A DNA stretch of 64,000 bases from NCBI RefSeq assembly GCF_001073085.1, contig NZ_JVFV01000009.1, positions 1 to 64,000 of the forward strand. Direction: 5' to 3'. The stretch is from Streptococcus pseudopneumoniae. GTDB lineage: Bacteria > Bacillota > Bacilli > Lactobacillales > Streptococcaceae. The stretch's first letter is position 1. The number at the start of each line of letters is the position of its first letter. The translations under genes were made by a program, and so were the position numbers. Below, one piece after another: positions 1 to 9,263 of this stretch. The notes under the pieces were generated by a model, which was not told where the DNA came from, did not search any database, and saw only the letters and a list, made by a program, of their open reading frames with translations.

Positions 1-39
1 GTAAATGGATGATTAAGAGAAAAAGGAAAGGAGAAAAAG

Positions 40-207
40 ATGGGAATCTTACGTGATATTGGTGCACCAGGCTTGATAGTCATTGTCCTTGGCGCACTGT
101 TGATTTTTGGACCAAAGCGCTTACCAGAGCTAGGCGAATCAGTAGGAAAGATGCTTGCCGAATTTAAAAAAGCTGTTAAGGGCATCGGCGAGCAAGAGGA
201 AAAATAA
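40..207 (+). CDS. tatA: TatA-family twin-arginine translocase subunit
   Basis: A 55-residue protein starting at ATG 40 behind a strong AAGGAG. It has a single N-terminal membrane helix (about residues 10-23), the FGPKRLPELG hinge typical of TatA/TatE at 23-32, and a short charged amphipathic helix ending GEQEEK. This is the layout of the pore-forming subunit that exports folded Tat substrates. The tail is shorter than in most TatA proteins. The 39 bases upstream are too short to identify the preceding gene, and no tatC or Tat substrate lies in the window, so its partners would have to be upstream of base 1. In streptococci Tat genes usually sit with an iron-dependent peroxidase; that is family knowledge and cannot be checked here. 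Confidence 0.85.
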   Translation: MGILRDIGAPGLIVIVLGALLIFGPKRLPELGESVGKMLAEFKKAVKGIGEQEEK

Positions 208-224
208 ACCGAATCTTTTTGAAT

Positions 225-276
225 AGAGTTGAGAAATGTTAGAAGGGAGTTATCTCTGGCAAATATTCTCAACTCT
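225..276 (+). terminator. Inverted repeat after tatA, possible terminator
   Basis: AGAGTTGAGAA (225-235) and TTCTCAACTCT (266-276) are perfect 11-base inverted repeats separated by 30 bases and followed by TTTATATTT. The position just after tatA suits a transcription end, but the loop is long and the U-tract is poor. It may instead be a remnant of a small intergenic repeat. Confidence 0.4.
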
Positions 277-286
277 TTATATTTGG

Positions 287-319
287 TTTAAGGTTTCTTT
301 AAGTTTTCTATACTATTCT
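287..319 (+). promoter_or_regulatory. CiaR-type direct repeat and promoter of the tar-lic operon
   Basis: TTTAAG (287-292), five bases, then TTTAAG (298-303) exactly match the known CiaR operator TTTAAG-N5-TTTAAG. TATTCT at 314-319 lies ten bases after the second repeat, the spacing typical of CiaR-activated promoters that lack a normal -35; TATACT at 309-314 is an alternative. The pneumococcal lic1 locus is known to be under CiaRH control, so this is probably the distal, CiaR-dependent promoter of the operon starting at 504. Confidence 0.7.
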
Positions 320-391
320 AAAGAACTCTATATTTGTTGAAAATATGGTTGAGAATTTTTTATCATTCAAGTTCCTTTTCCTAAAGGCATG

Positions 392-446
392 CCTAGCGCT
401 CTTTCTGACTAGAGAATTCTAGTATTTATTTCGAGAAAGGGCTAGG
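392..446 (+). other. Structured leader between two tar-lic promoters
   Basis: CCTAGC (392-397) pairs with GCTAGG (441-446), TCTTTCT (400-406) pairs with AGAAAGG (434-440) with one wobble, and ACTAG (408-412) pairs with CTAGT (419-423). The stack lies only in transcripts from the distal promoter and ends six bases before the proximal -10 hexamer. No U-run follows, so it is not a standard terminator. Its function is unknown. Confidence 0.4.
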
Positions 447-449
447 TTG

Positions 450-458
450 TGATATAAT
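450..458 (+). promoter_or_regulatory. Extended -10 promoter upstream of tarI
   Basis: TGATATAAT (TG at 450-451, TATAAT at 453-458) is a full extended -10. No good -35 is visible at 17 bases. The start codon lies 45 bases downstream. Confidence 0.7.
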
Positions 459-503
459 AGTAAAGAATGAGTTTTTTTAAAAACAGACTAAAGGAGTATT
501 AAA

Positions 504-1211
504 ATGATCTACGCTGGAATTTTAGCAGGTGGAACCGGCACGCGCATGGGGATTAGTAATTTACCCAAACAATTTCTTGAGTTGGGAGATCGCCCAATCT
601 TGATTCATACTATTGAAAAATTTGTTTTGGAACCAAGTATTGAAAAGATTGTAGTTGGAGTTCATGGGGACTGGGTGACACACGCAGAAGATTTAGTTGA
701 AAAATTCCTTCCACTCCACAAGGACCGTATCATCATCACAAAAGGTGGTGTGGATCGTAATTCGAGTATTGAAAAAATTATTGAAGCTATTGATGCTTAT
801 CGTCCACTGACAGAAGATGATATCGTAGTCACTCATGACTCAGTTCGTCCTTTTATCACACTTCGAATGATTCAAGATAACATTACTCTTGCACAAAATC
901 ATGATGCTGTTGATACTGTAGTTGAAGCCGTGGATACCATTGTTGAAAGTACTAATGGGAAATTTATTACAGATATTCCAAACCGCGCTCATCTCTATCA
1001 AGGGCAAACTCCTCAAACCTTCCGTTGTAAAGACTTTATTGATTTGTATGGTTCTTTATCAGCAGAAGAAAAAGAAATTTTGACAGATGCATGTAAAATT
1101 TTTGTTATCAAGGGGAAAGATGTAGCCTTAGCTAAGGGTGAATACTCAAATCTAAAAATCACAACAGTTACAGACTTGAAGATTGCTAAAAGCATGATTG
1201 AGAAAGACTAA
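504..1211 (+). CDS. tarI: Ribitol-5-phosphate cytidylyltransferase TarI
   Basis: 235 residues of the IspD/TarI nucleotidyltransferase family. The N-terminal GILAGGTGTRMG loop and following LPKQFLEL bind CTP, and the DSVRPF motif near residue 113 is typical of the family. The enzyme joins CTP to D-ribitol 5-phosphate to give CDP-ribitol for teichoic acid units. IspD (isoprenoid pathway) is the close alternative, but the next gene encodes the TarJ reductase that makes its substrate and licABC follows, which is the pneumococcal lic1 arrangement. The ATG at 504 follows AAGGAG. It is the first gene of an apparent five-gene operon, with only four bases before tarJ. Confidence 0.93.
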   Translation: MIYAGILAGGTGTRMGISNLPKQFLELGDRPILIHTIEKFVLEPSIEKIVVGVHGDWVTHAEDLVEKFLPLHKDRIIITKGGVDRNSSIEKIIEAIDAYRPLTEDDIVVTHDSVRPFITLRMIQDNITLAQNHDAVDTVVEAVDTIVESTNGKFITDIPNRAHLYQGQTPQTFRCKDFIDLYGSLSAEEKEILTDACKIFVIKGKDVALAKGEYSNLKITTVTDLKIAKSMIEKD

Positions 1212-1215
1212 AAAC

Positions 1216-2238
1216 ATGATTAATCAAATTTATCAACTGACAAAACCAAAGTTTATCAATATCAAATACCAAGAAGAAGAGATTGATCAAGAGAATCATA
1301 TCCTCATTCGACCAAATTATATGGCGGTTTGTCATGCGGATCAACGTTACTATCAAGGAAAACGCGATCCCAAAATATTATCTAAAAAGCTTCCAATGGC
1401 TATGATTCACGAGTCTTGTGGGACTGTTATTTCTGATCCCACAGGTACCTACAAAGTTGGCCAGAAGGTTGTCATGATTCCCAATCAACCACCTATGCAG
1501 AGTGATGAGGAATTTTATGAAAACTATATGACAGGAACTTATTTCTTGTCTAGTGGTCATGATGGCTTTATGCGAGAATTTGTTTCTCTACCTAAGGATC
1601 GTGTGGTAGCTTACGAGGACGTCGAAGACACAGTTGCTGCCATTACTGAGTTTGTCAGTGTGGGAATGCACGCTATGAATCGCTTCTTGACGGTTTCACA
1701 TAGCAGACGTCAGCGTATTGCAGTTATTGGTGATGGTAGTCTAGCTTTTGTCATGGCTAATATTATTAACTATACCTTGCCTGAAGCAGAGATTATTGTT
1801 ATTGGTCGTCACTGGGAGAAATTAGAACTCTTCTCCTTTGCTAAGGAGCTTTACATTACGGACAGTATTCCAGAAGATCTTAGTTTTGACCATGGTTTCG
1901 AATGCTGTGGTGGTGATGGATGCGGGCCTGCTATTAATGATCTCATTCGTTACATCAAACCACAGGGAACCATTTTGATGATGGGTGTTAGTGAGTACAA
2001 GGTAAATATCAATACTCGAGATTCATTGGAAAAAGGTTTGTTACTGGTAGGTTCTTCACGTTCAGGACGTGTTGACTTTGAAAAAGCTATCCAAATGATG
2101 GAGATTAAGAGATTTGCCAATCGTTTGAAAAATATCATTTATTTAGAAGAACCAGTCAGAGAAATCAAAGATATTCACCGAGTTTTTGCAACTGACTTAA
2201 ATACCGCATTTAAGACAGTCTTTAAGTGGGAAGTCTAA
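1216..2238 (+). CDS. tarJ: Ribulose-5-phosphate reductase TarJ
   Basis: 340 residues of the medium-chain zinc alcohol dehydrogenase family. CHADQRYYQG near residue 37 and HESCG near residue 65 correspond to the metal-binding region, and IAVIGDGSLAF near residue 172 is the nucleotide-binding turn. It reduces D-ribulose 5-phosphate to D-ribitol 5-phosphate with NADPH, feeding TarI. I take ATG 1216 (MINQIYQL) as the start, as in homologues; an in-frame TTG at 1198 lies inside tarI and has no better ribosome site. Spacing to tarI is four bases and to licA twelve, so the genes are probably translated from one message. Confidence 0.92.
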   Translation: MINQIYQLTKPKFINIKYQEEEIDQENHILIRPNYMAVCHADQRYYQGKRDPKILSKKLPMAMIHESCGTVISDPTGTYKVGQKVVMIPNQPPMQSDEEFYENYMTGTYFLSSGHDGFMREFVSLPKDRVVAYEDVEDTVAAITEFVSVGMHAMNRFLTVSHSRRQRIAVIGDGSLAFVMANIINYTLPEAEIIVIGRHWEKLELFSFAKELYITDSIPEDLSFDHGFECCGGDGCGPAINDLIRYIKPQGTILMMGVSEYKVNINTRDSLEKGLLLVGSSRSGRVDFEKAIQMMEIKRFANRLKNIIYLEEPVREIKDIHRVFATDLNTAFKTVFKWEV

Positions 2239-2250
2239 TGGAGGAAGATT

Positions 2251-3120
2251 GTGGAAAAAATCATTAAGGAAAAACTTACCTCTTTACTATCAACTGATGA
2301 TGATATTCTGAGTGTTGAACAATTAGGTGGAATGACCAATCAAAATTATTTGGTTAAAACATCCTCAAACCAGTACATCGTTAAGTTTTTCGGTAAAGGT
2401 ACGGATAAATTAATTGACCGCCAGAATGAAAAGTTCAATCTTGAATTGTTGAAAGATTTGAAATTAGATGTAGAGAATTATCTTTTCGATATTGAAGCAG
2501 GAATTAAGGTTAATCAATACATTGAAAATGCTGAGACACTTGATTCAGCTACCATTAAAACCAAATTTGAAAAGATTGCACCAATTCTACAAACCATTCA
2601 CGCTTCTGGTAAAGAATTAAAAGGAGAGTTTGCTCCTTTTGAGGAAATCAAAAAATATGAAACCTTGATTCAAGGGGAGATTTCCTATCCAAACTATGAA
2701 GTTGTCAGACAGTCTGTATTTTCTTTGAAAAATCAACTTGAACAAATTGGAATTGATCAAAAATCATGTCATATTGATTTGGTTCCTGAAAATTTCATAG
2801 AAGGGCCAGATGGACATCTTTATCTCATTGATTGGGAATATTCCTCTATGAATGACCCTATGTGGGATCTGGCAGCCCTCTTCCTAGAATCAGAGTTTAC
2901 AAGTGCAGAAGAAGAAGACTTTTTAAGTCATTATGAAAGCGAACAGACACCAGTTTCTCGGGAAAAAATTCGTATTTACAAAATCTTGCAAGACATTATT
3001 TGGAGCCTATGGACCATTTACAAAGAAGAAAATGGTGCAGATTTTGGAGATTATGGAATCTCTCGTTACAATAGAGCTGTAAAAGAATTGCAGTCTCAGG
3101 GAGGATTTGATGAAAACTAA
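2251..3120 (+). CDS. licA: Choline kinase LicA
   Basis: 289 residues with the choline/aminoglycoside kinase fold. The catalytic loop CHIDLVPENF (about 173-182) carries the Asp and Asn of HxDxxxxN, and LYLIDWEYSSMNDPMWDLA holds the Mg-binding DWE and the choline-kinase segment. The protein phosphorylates imported choline to phosphocholine, the first committed step of teichoic-acid choline decoration. Start is GTG 2251 behind GGAGGA. Its last 11 bases overlap licB, suggesting translational coupling. Also called pck. Confidence 0.93.
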   Translation: MEKIIKEKLTSLLSTDDDILSVEQLGGMTNQNYLVKTSSNQYIVKFFGKGTDKLIDRQNEKFNLELLKDLKLDVENYLFDIEAGIKVNQYIENAETLDSATIKTKFEKIAPILQTIHASGKELKGEFAPFEEIKKYETLIQGEISYPNYEVVRQSVFSLKNQLEQIGIDQKSCHIDLVPENFIEGPDGHLYLIDWEYSSMNDPMWDLAALFLESEFTSAEEEDFLSHYESEQTPVSREKIRIYKILQDIIWSLWTIYKEENGADFGDYGISRYNRAVKELQSQGGFDEN

Positions 3121-3988
3121 AAATGGAGTTTCTTTTGGTCTACTTTCAGGTGTGTTCTGGGGGTTAGGACTTACCGTTAGTGCCTATATATTTTCAATAT
3201 TTACTGAACTATCACCTTTTGTAGTAGCAGCAGCGCACGACTTTCTTAGTATTTTTATCTTGCTAGGATATCTTCTAGTTAAAGAAGGAAAGGTACGTTT
3301 TTCAATCTTCTTGAATATTCGAAATGTCAGTGTTATTATAGGAGCACTATTGGCTGGGCCAATAGGCATGCAGGCCAATCTCTATGCAGTCAAGTATATC
3401 GGTAGTTCTTTAGCATCATCTGTTTCAGCGATTTATCCTGCGGTTTCTGTCCTTCTTGCCTTCTTTATTCTTAAGCATAAGGTTTCGAAGAATACAGTAT
3501 TTGGAATTTTATTAATCATTGCAGGAATTATTGCTCAGACCTACAAGGTTGAACAGGTCAATTCATTCTATATTGGTATCCTCTGTGCCTTGATCTGTGC
3601 CCTTGCTTGGGGAAGTGAAAGTGTTCTGAGCTCATTTGCTATGGAAAGTGAACTCAGTGAACTCGAAGCACTCTTGATACGACAAGTCACATCTTTCTTG
3701 TCCTACCTTGTCATTGTTCTCTTCTCGCATCATTCATTTGCAGAAGTGGCTAATGGGCAATTGTTTGGTTTATTGATAGTCTTTGCAGCATTTAATATGA
3801 TTTCTTACCTTGCATACTACATTGCTATCAATCGATTGCAACCAGCAAAAGCAACTGGTCTAAATGTCAGTTATGTAGTATGGACTGTTTTGTTTGCAGC
3901 AATGTTCTTGGGAACACCTCTGACTGTCTTAACAATCATTACTTCATTTGTTGTAATGGCTGGTGTTTACATTATTATTAAAGAATAA
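3110..3988 (+). CDS. licB: Choline transporter LicB (EamA/DMT family)
   Basis: 292 residues, very hydrophobic, with about ten predicted membrane segments forming two EamA-like halves (for example SGVFWGLGLTVSAYIFSIF in the first and CALICALAWGSESVLSSFA in the second). It is the choline uptake permease of the lic1 locus. I choose ATG 3110 (MKTKNGVSFG), which follows GGGAGG seven bases upstream; a TTG at 3107 is directly adjacent. The start lies inside the end of licA. Choline import feeds LicA directly. Confidence 0.92.
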   Translation: MKTKNGVSFGLLSGVFWGLGLTVSAYIFSIFTELSPFVVAAAHDFLSIFILLGYLLVKEGKVRFSIFLNIRNVSVIIGALLAGPIGMQANLYAVKYIGSSLASSVSAIYPAVSVLLAFFILKHKVSKNTVFGILLIIAGIIAQTYKVEQVNSFYIGILCALICALAWGSESVLSSFAMESELSELEALLIRQVTSFLSYLVIVLFSHHSFAEVANGQLFGLLIVFAAFNMISYLAYYIAINRLQPAKATGLNVSYVVWTVLFAAMFLGTPLTVLTIITSFVVMAGVYIIIKE

Positions 3989-4000
3989 AGGAGAAAGCGC

Positions 4001-4690
4001 GTGAAAGCGATCATCTTAGCAGCAGGTTTGGGAACTCGTTTGAGACCCATGACAGAAAATACTCCCAAAGCCTTGGTTAAAGTCAATCAAAAACCTTTGG
4101 TTGAATATCAAATTGAATTTTTAAAAGAACGTGGTATTGATGATATTATCATCGTTGTAGGTTATTTGAAAGAACAATTCGACTACCTTAAAGAGAAGTA
4201 TGGCGTTCGTTTGGTCTTCAACGATAAGTATGCGGATTACAATAATTTTTACTCTCTTTACTTGGTAAAAGAAGAGTTGGCTAACAGCTACGTTATCGAT
4301 GCGGATAACTATCTTTTCAAAAATATGTTCCGCAATGACATTGAACGTTCAACATACTTCAGCGTTTATCGTGAAGACTGTGATAATGAATGGTTCCTGG
4401 TTTACGGAGAAGATTACAAAGTTCAAGATATCATCGTTGATAGTAAGAACGGCCGCATCCTGAGTGGTGTGTCATTCTGGGATGCTCCAACAGCTGAGAA
4501 GATTGTTGGGTTTATCGACAAAGCCTATGCAAGCGGCGAATTTGTAGATCTCTACTGGGACAATATGGTCAAAGACAACATTAAAAAATTAGATGTTTAC
4601 GTAGAGGAATTGGAAGAAAACTCTATCTATGAAATTGATAGTGTCAAAGATTATCAAAAATTGGAGCAGATTCTCTCTTCACAAAAATAA
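4001..4690 (+). CDS. licC: CTP:phosphocholine cytidylyltransferase LicC
   Basis: 229 residues of the sugar-nucleotidyltransferase superfamily. The N-terminal ILAAGLGTRLRPMTENTPKA contains the G-x-G-T-R-x(n)-P-K signature that binds CTP, and later Asp residues (VIDADNYLF, about 97-105) fit the metal site. It makes CDP-choline, which the LicD transferases (not in this window) use to add phosphocholine to teichoic acid. The start is GTG 4001 behind AAGGAGA, 12 bases after licB. It is the last gene of the operon. No clear terminator follows before the pyr promoter at 4729. Confidence 0.93.
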   Translation: MKAIILAAGLGTRLRPMTENTPKALVKVNQKPLVEYQIEFLKERGIDDIIIVVGYLKEQFDYLKEKYGVRLVFNDKYADYNNFYSLYLVKEELANSYVIDADNYLFKNMFRNDIERSTYFSVYREDCDNEWFLVYGEDYKVQDIIVDSKNGRILSGVSFWDAPTAEKIVGFIDKAYASGEFVDLYWDNMVKDNIKKLDVYVEELEENSIYEIDSVKDYQKLEQILSSQK

Positions 4691-4728
4691 GTAAACTAAA
4701 ATACGTCAGACACCTTAGCTATTTTTGC

Positions 4729-4757
4729 TTGACTTTTTAGGGTTGATACAGTATACT
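4729..4757 (+). promoter_or_regulatory. pyrKD promoter
   Basis: TTGACT (4729-4734), a 17-base spacer, then TATACT (4752-4757). It reads into the PyrR leader. Confidence 0.8.
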
Positions 4758-4762
4758 AGTAA

Positions 4763-4909
4763 AAATTTAACCTTTAAGGGAAGTCCAGAGAGGCTCACAA
4801 GGTGTCAGATAGAAAATAGATTACACAAACTTTGAATAAACACAGTTTATTTGAGTCTTTTCTGTAAGTATCTTACTGAAACCTTGCGATTGCAAGGTTT
4901 TTCTTTTTC
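4763..4909 (+). promoter_or_regulatory. PyrR-dependent attenuator leader of pyrK
   Basis: The segment AGTCCAGAGAGGCT at 4782-4795 matches the conserved PyrR-binding loop (ARUCCNGNGAGGYU), flanked by complementary CCTT and AAGG bases of the anti-antiterminator stem. Further down, AAACCTTGC (4879-4887) pairs perfectly with GCAAGGTTT (4892-4900), followed by a T-rich run to 4909: an intrinsic terminator. In the known mechanism UMP-bound PyrR holds the upstream hairpin so that the terminator forms, and low UMP allows antitermination. This would tie pyrK-pyrDB expression to the pyrimidine pool. I have not folded the antiterminator. Confidence 0.9.
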
Positions 4910-4940
4910 TGAACCCCTTAAAATTTAAGGAGGAAACGGT

Positions 4941-6690
<1,750 letters not shown>

Positions 6691-6735
6691 GTTTCCTACT
6701 TTAAGTTTTATATGCTGAATTCAGCCTAAATTGTT

Positions 6736-6762
6736 TTGAAAGCGCCATTTTTTTGGTATAAT
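6736..6762 (+). promoter_or_regulatory. ribF promoter, start codon at the predicted transcription start
   Basis: TGGTATAAT (6754-6762) is an extended -10. TTGAAA at 6736-6741 is a -35 with a short 15-base spacer. The ribF ATG begins only eight bases after the -10, where transcription should begin, and no Shine-Dalgarno sequence lies between them. Confidence 0.7.
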
Positions 6763-6769
6763 AAATACT

Positions 6770-7681
6770 ATGATTATTACAGTACCTATTAAAACAGAAA
6801 AAGATATTGCAACACCAGGACCAAACGTCCTTGTACTTGGTTATTTTGATGGAGTTCATCTTGGACATCAAAAATTATTTGAAATAGCTTCTAACATTGC
6901 TGCTGAAAAGCGCCAGGGAGTAGCTCTAGTAACTTTTAATGAATCACCAAAACTAACTCTGAATCAATACTCACCTGAACACTTATTGCATATTTTGAAT
7001 GCTAGTGAACGTGAACGTCGATTGAAGCGAGCTGGAGTTGAGAGCTTGTATTTGATGGATTTCACTAGTCGAGTAGCAAATATGACTGCCCAAGAATTCA
7101 TTGATACCTATGTCAAGGAAGCAAAGGCAGATACGATTGTAGTTGGTTTTGACTATACTCTTGGATCAGATAGAAAAACAGCTGAAGATTTAAAAGAACT
7201 CTTCCATGGTGAAGTAGTTATTGTTCCACCAGTTGAGGACGAAAAGGGGAAAATTAGTTCAACGCGTATTCGCCAAGCCATTCTAGAAGGAGATGTAAAA
7301 GAAGCAGGTAAACTTCTGGGATTCCCTTTACCGACGAGAGGTGTAGTGGTTCACGGAAATGCTCGAGGTCGAACTATTGGCTTCCCGACAGCTAATCTAG
7401 TCAACTTGGATCGGACATATATGCCAGCTGATGGTGTTTATGCCGTTGACGTTGAAATTCAAAGAAAAGTCTATCGTGGTATGGCGAGTCTAGGTAAAAA
7501 TGAAACCTTTGATGGCGAAGAAGAGCGTTTTGAAGTTCATATCTTTGATTTTTCTGACGATATCTATGGGGAAACTGTCATCGTTTCCTGGTTGGACCGT
7601 ATCCGTGATATGGTAAAATTTGATAGCGTTGATCAATTAGTTAAGCAACTAGAAGAAGATGAAAAGATAGCTAGAAGATAA
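6770..7681 (+). CDS. ribF: Bifunctional riboflavin kinase/FAD synthetase RibF
   Basis: 303 residues. The N-terminal FMN adenylyltransferase domain has LGYFDGVHLGHQKL (about 23-36), the (H/T)xGH-type nucleotidyltransferase motif, and ISSTRIRQAI near 161. The C-terminal flavokinase domain has GRTIGFPTANL (about 199-209). It turns riboflavin into FMN and FAD. Homologues start at the same MIITVPIK, so ATG 6770 is probably right even though there is no ribosome site: the message appears leaderless. It stands alone, ending in a strong terminator. Confidence 0.94.
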   Translation: MIITVPIKTEKDIATPGPNVLVLGYFDGVHLGHQKLFEIASNIAAEKRQGVALVTFNESPKLTLNQYSPEHLLHILNASERERRLKRAGVESLYLMDFTSRVANMTAQEFIDTYVKEAKADTIVVGFDYTLGSDRKTAEDLKELFHGEVVIVPPVEDEKGKISSTRIRQAILEGDVKEAGKLLGFPLPTRGVVVHGNARGRTIGFPTANLVNLDRTYMPADGVYAVDVEIQRKVYRGMASLGKNETFDGEEERFEVHIFDFSDDIYGETVIVSWLDRIRDMVKFDSVDQLVKQLEEDEKIARR

Positions 7682-7690
7682 GCTAACATC

Positions 7691-7727
7691 TGGAGAGGAC
7701 AATCGTTGTCTTCTCCATTTTTATATT
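7691..7727 (+). terminator. Terminator of ribF
   Basis: A 12-pair stem (7691-7702 with 7706-7717, one G-U pair) with a TCG loop, followed by TTTTTATATT. Confidence 0.9.
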
Positions 7728-7794
7728 CAGAGCGATGAAATTCGTTTCTTAAAGTTGTCAGAGAGGATGAACCTGATTTAGATTGTCCTCAATG

Positions 7795-7821
7795 AGTCCG
7801 ATAAATTTATCCGACTTTTTA
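7795..7821. terminator. Second hairpin with T-run before the IS30 gene
   Basis: AGTC-C-GATAAA pairs with TTTATC-C-GACT (one C/C mismatch), followed by five T. It may be a second terminator or lie inside the left part of the insertion element. The rest of 7728-7880 shows nothing else I can name. Confidence 0.45.
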
Positions 7822-7880
7822 TTCTGAAAGTGAAGAAGTGAGAGCTGATAGAGATGTTGAATGCGGTTAAAGGTTAGTTT

Positions 7881-9047
7881 TTAGAACTTATGTTGGAGTA
7901 ATTTAGACGACTGGCAGACGTCTTCTGCAGGTATTTTAGAAATGCCAAGAAGCTTAGGAATCTCTTCTCCATAAGTAAAGGCAAAGAACTCATAGGCTGA
8001 CTTTCCATTCAAAGCAGCACGTTTGACACTGTTGACATGAGAACAGACGAGATTGATGTCCTCTTGAGTTAAGTTGTCAAAGGAAGTTCTCTTAGGTAGA
8101 ATGTCGCGAATCATCGTGTGATTTTTCTCAATTCTCCCTTTCTGGTCAGAGCGATTAGGGTCACAAAAGAAGAGCTTACTCTCTCCTCGCACATCCATTT
8201 CGATATCATCAACCCTGGCAAACTCTCCACCATTATCTGTCAGAATGACAGGAAAGAGTTGGAAGAAATCATTGTCCGCTTGGTGAAAAGTGTTCTTGAT
8301 GTCATAGAGGTGTTTGGTAACCTCAAGAGCAGTTTTATTATCTAGCAGTCTAGCGAAGATAAAGTTACAGAAAGACAGGTTGAAGGTAAGTAGGACTTTA
8401 CCTCCCAACCTGCCCATAACGGTGTCCATTTCCAGCCAAGAATTCAGTTACTTAAGAGCCAAATAATTTAGTAAATCCTCATAGGAACGGCCTTTTTTGG
8501 CATCTTTAAGGATGGAAGGTAGATTATTTTTTCTTCTTTCTTTAAATTTAACGGCTCTAGCAAGATCAATCGGAGCGATAGACAGGTAACCTTTTCGAAT
8601 GTGTCGATAGACGGTTGAGGAGCTGACATCAAGGTTATGAGTTTTGAGGATATGATAGATGTGCTGTCCCTTTTTAACTCCATCAGAAATAACTTTATCC
8701 ATATTCCAGAAAGTCTGAGAATTGAGAGGAGTTCCTTCACGAGCTTCGACAAGAGTTTGTTCGTATTGTTTTTGAGCTTGTTTAGCAAGGTAGAAGATTT
8801 TCTGATAGCCACAGTTTTGTCTTCTTTTAGGGCAGCCATTACAGACAAAGGGAGCCTTATCGAGTAGAGGGCAAGGAAGTTTATCACAGGTAGACTCTCT
8901 GACTAGTCTGTTTCGTTTGACTTCTTTAGAAACAGTAGTCGGGTCTTTTAGAATAAGTTGTCCAATAGCTTTGAAAGTTTCCCCGCACTCTAAACCTAGT
9001 TGGATATCATTACGGTCTGACAGGGTAAGGTGTTTATGTTTAGTCAT
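7881..9047 (-). pseudogene. IS30-family transposase, interrupted by one stop codon
   Basis: Read from ATG 9047, the frame gives MTKHKHLTLSDRNDIQLG with the IS30 helix-turn-helix and the zinc-finger-like CPLLDKAPFVCNGCPKRRQNC. It is then stopped by TAA at 8448-8450 after LNYLALK. In the same frame it continues LNSWLEMDTVMG to the end at 7881, with the catalytic pieces MDTVMGR, LTDNGGEFA and the late Glu of RIEKNH. No frameshift is needed. The interrupted codon is probably CAA (Gln) changed to TAA. About 388 codons in total, normal for this family. Without readthrough the protein is split into a DNA-binding piece and a DDE-catalytic piece, so it is probably inactive. Confidence 0.85.
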
Positions 9048-9068
9048 AGTAGGCCTCATTTCTAACAC
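7881..9068 (-). mobile_element. IS30-family insertion sequence, ends not defined
   Basis: The element is recognised by its transposase only. I could not find a convincing pair of terminal inverted repeats or a target duplication on either side (7728-7880 and 9069-9180). The right flank carries a local hairpin, TTCCACTTT (9116-9124) with AAAGTGGAA (9132-9140), which may mark or lie near the right end. The element sits between ribF and the serine-rich-repeat adhesin gene, in opposite orientation to both. Confidence 0.65.
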
Positions 9069-9204
9069 AAACGTCTCATACTTAATTCCACCATAAAAAT
9101 CCGTTTTAGACTAATTTCCACTTTGGTCAGAAAAGTGGAAGTTACTTTGAGAAGTTTCTCTTTATAATTTTTTTGTGAAATCAATGGAAAAATTTGTTAA
9201 AAAA

Positions 9205-9213
9205 TGGTAAAAT
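9205..9213 (+). promoter_or_regulatory. Extended -10 of the adhesin gene
   Basis: TGGTAAAAT (TG 9205-9206, TAAAAT 9208-9213). A -35 is not clear. The start codon is 51 bases downstream, leaving a short leader with GGGAAGG before ATG 9264. Confidence 0.6.
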
Positions 9214-9263
9214 GAAGGGAAACTCGATTTTAATAATTGAAAGAAAAACGGGAAGGTATTTAC

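Noticed and set aside
1..39. Tail of an upstream gene
   Set aside because: Too short to choose a frame; all three contain or approach stops and no motif is visible.
1198..1215. Upstream TTG start for tarJ
   Set aside because: It lies inside tarI without a ribosome site; homologues begin MINQIYQL at 1216.
6736..6750. Catabolite-response (cre) element before ribF
   Set aside because: TTGAAAGCGCC matches only half of the cre consensus and the second half fails.
7728..9180. Terminal inverted repeats and target duplication of the IS30 element
   Set aside because: I compared both flanks by eye and found no convincing matching ends, so the boundaries are left open.
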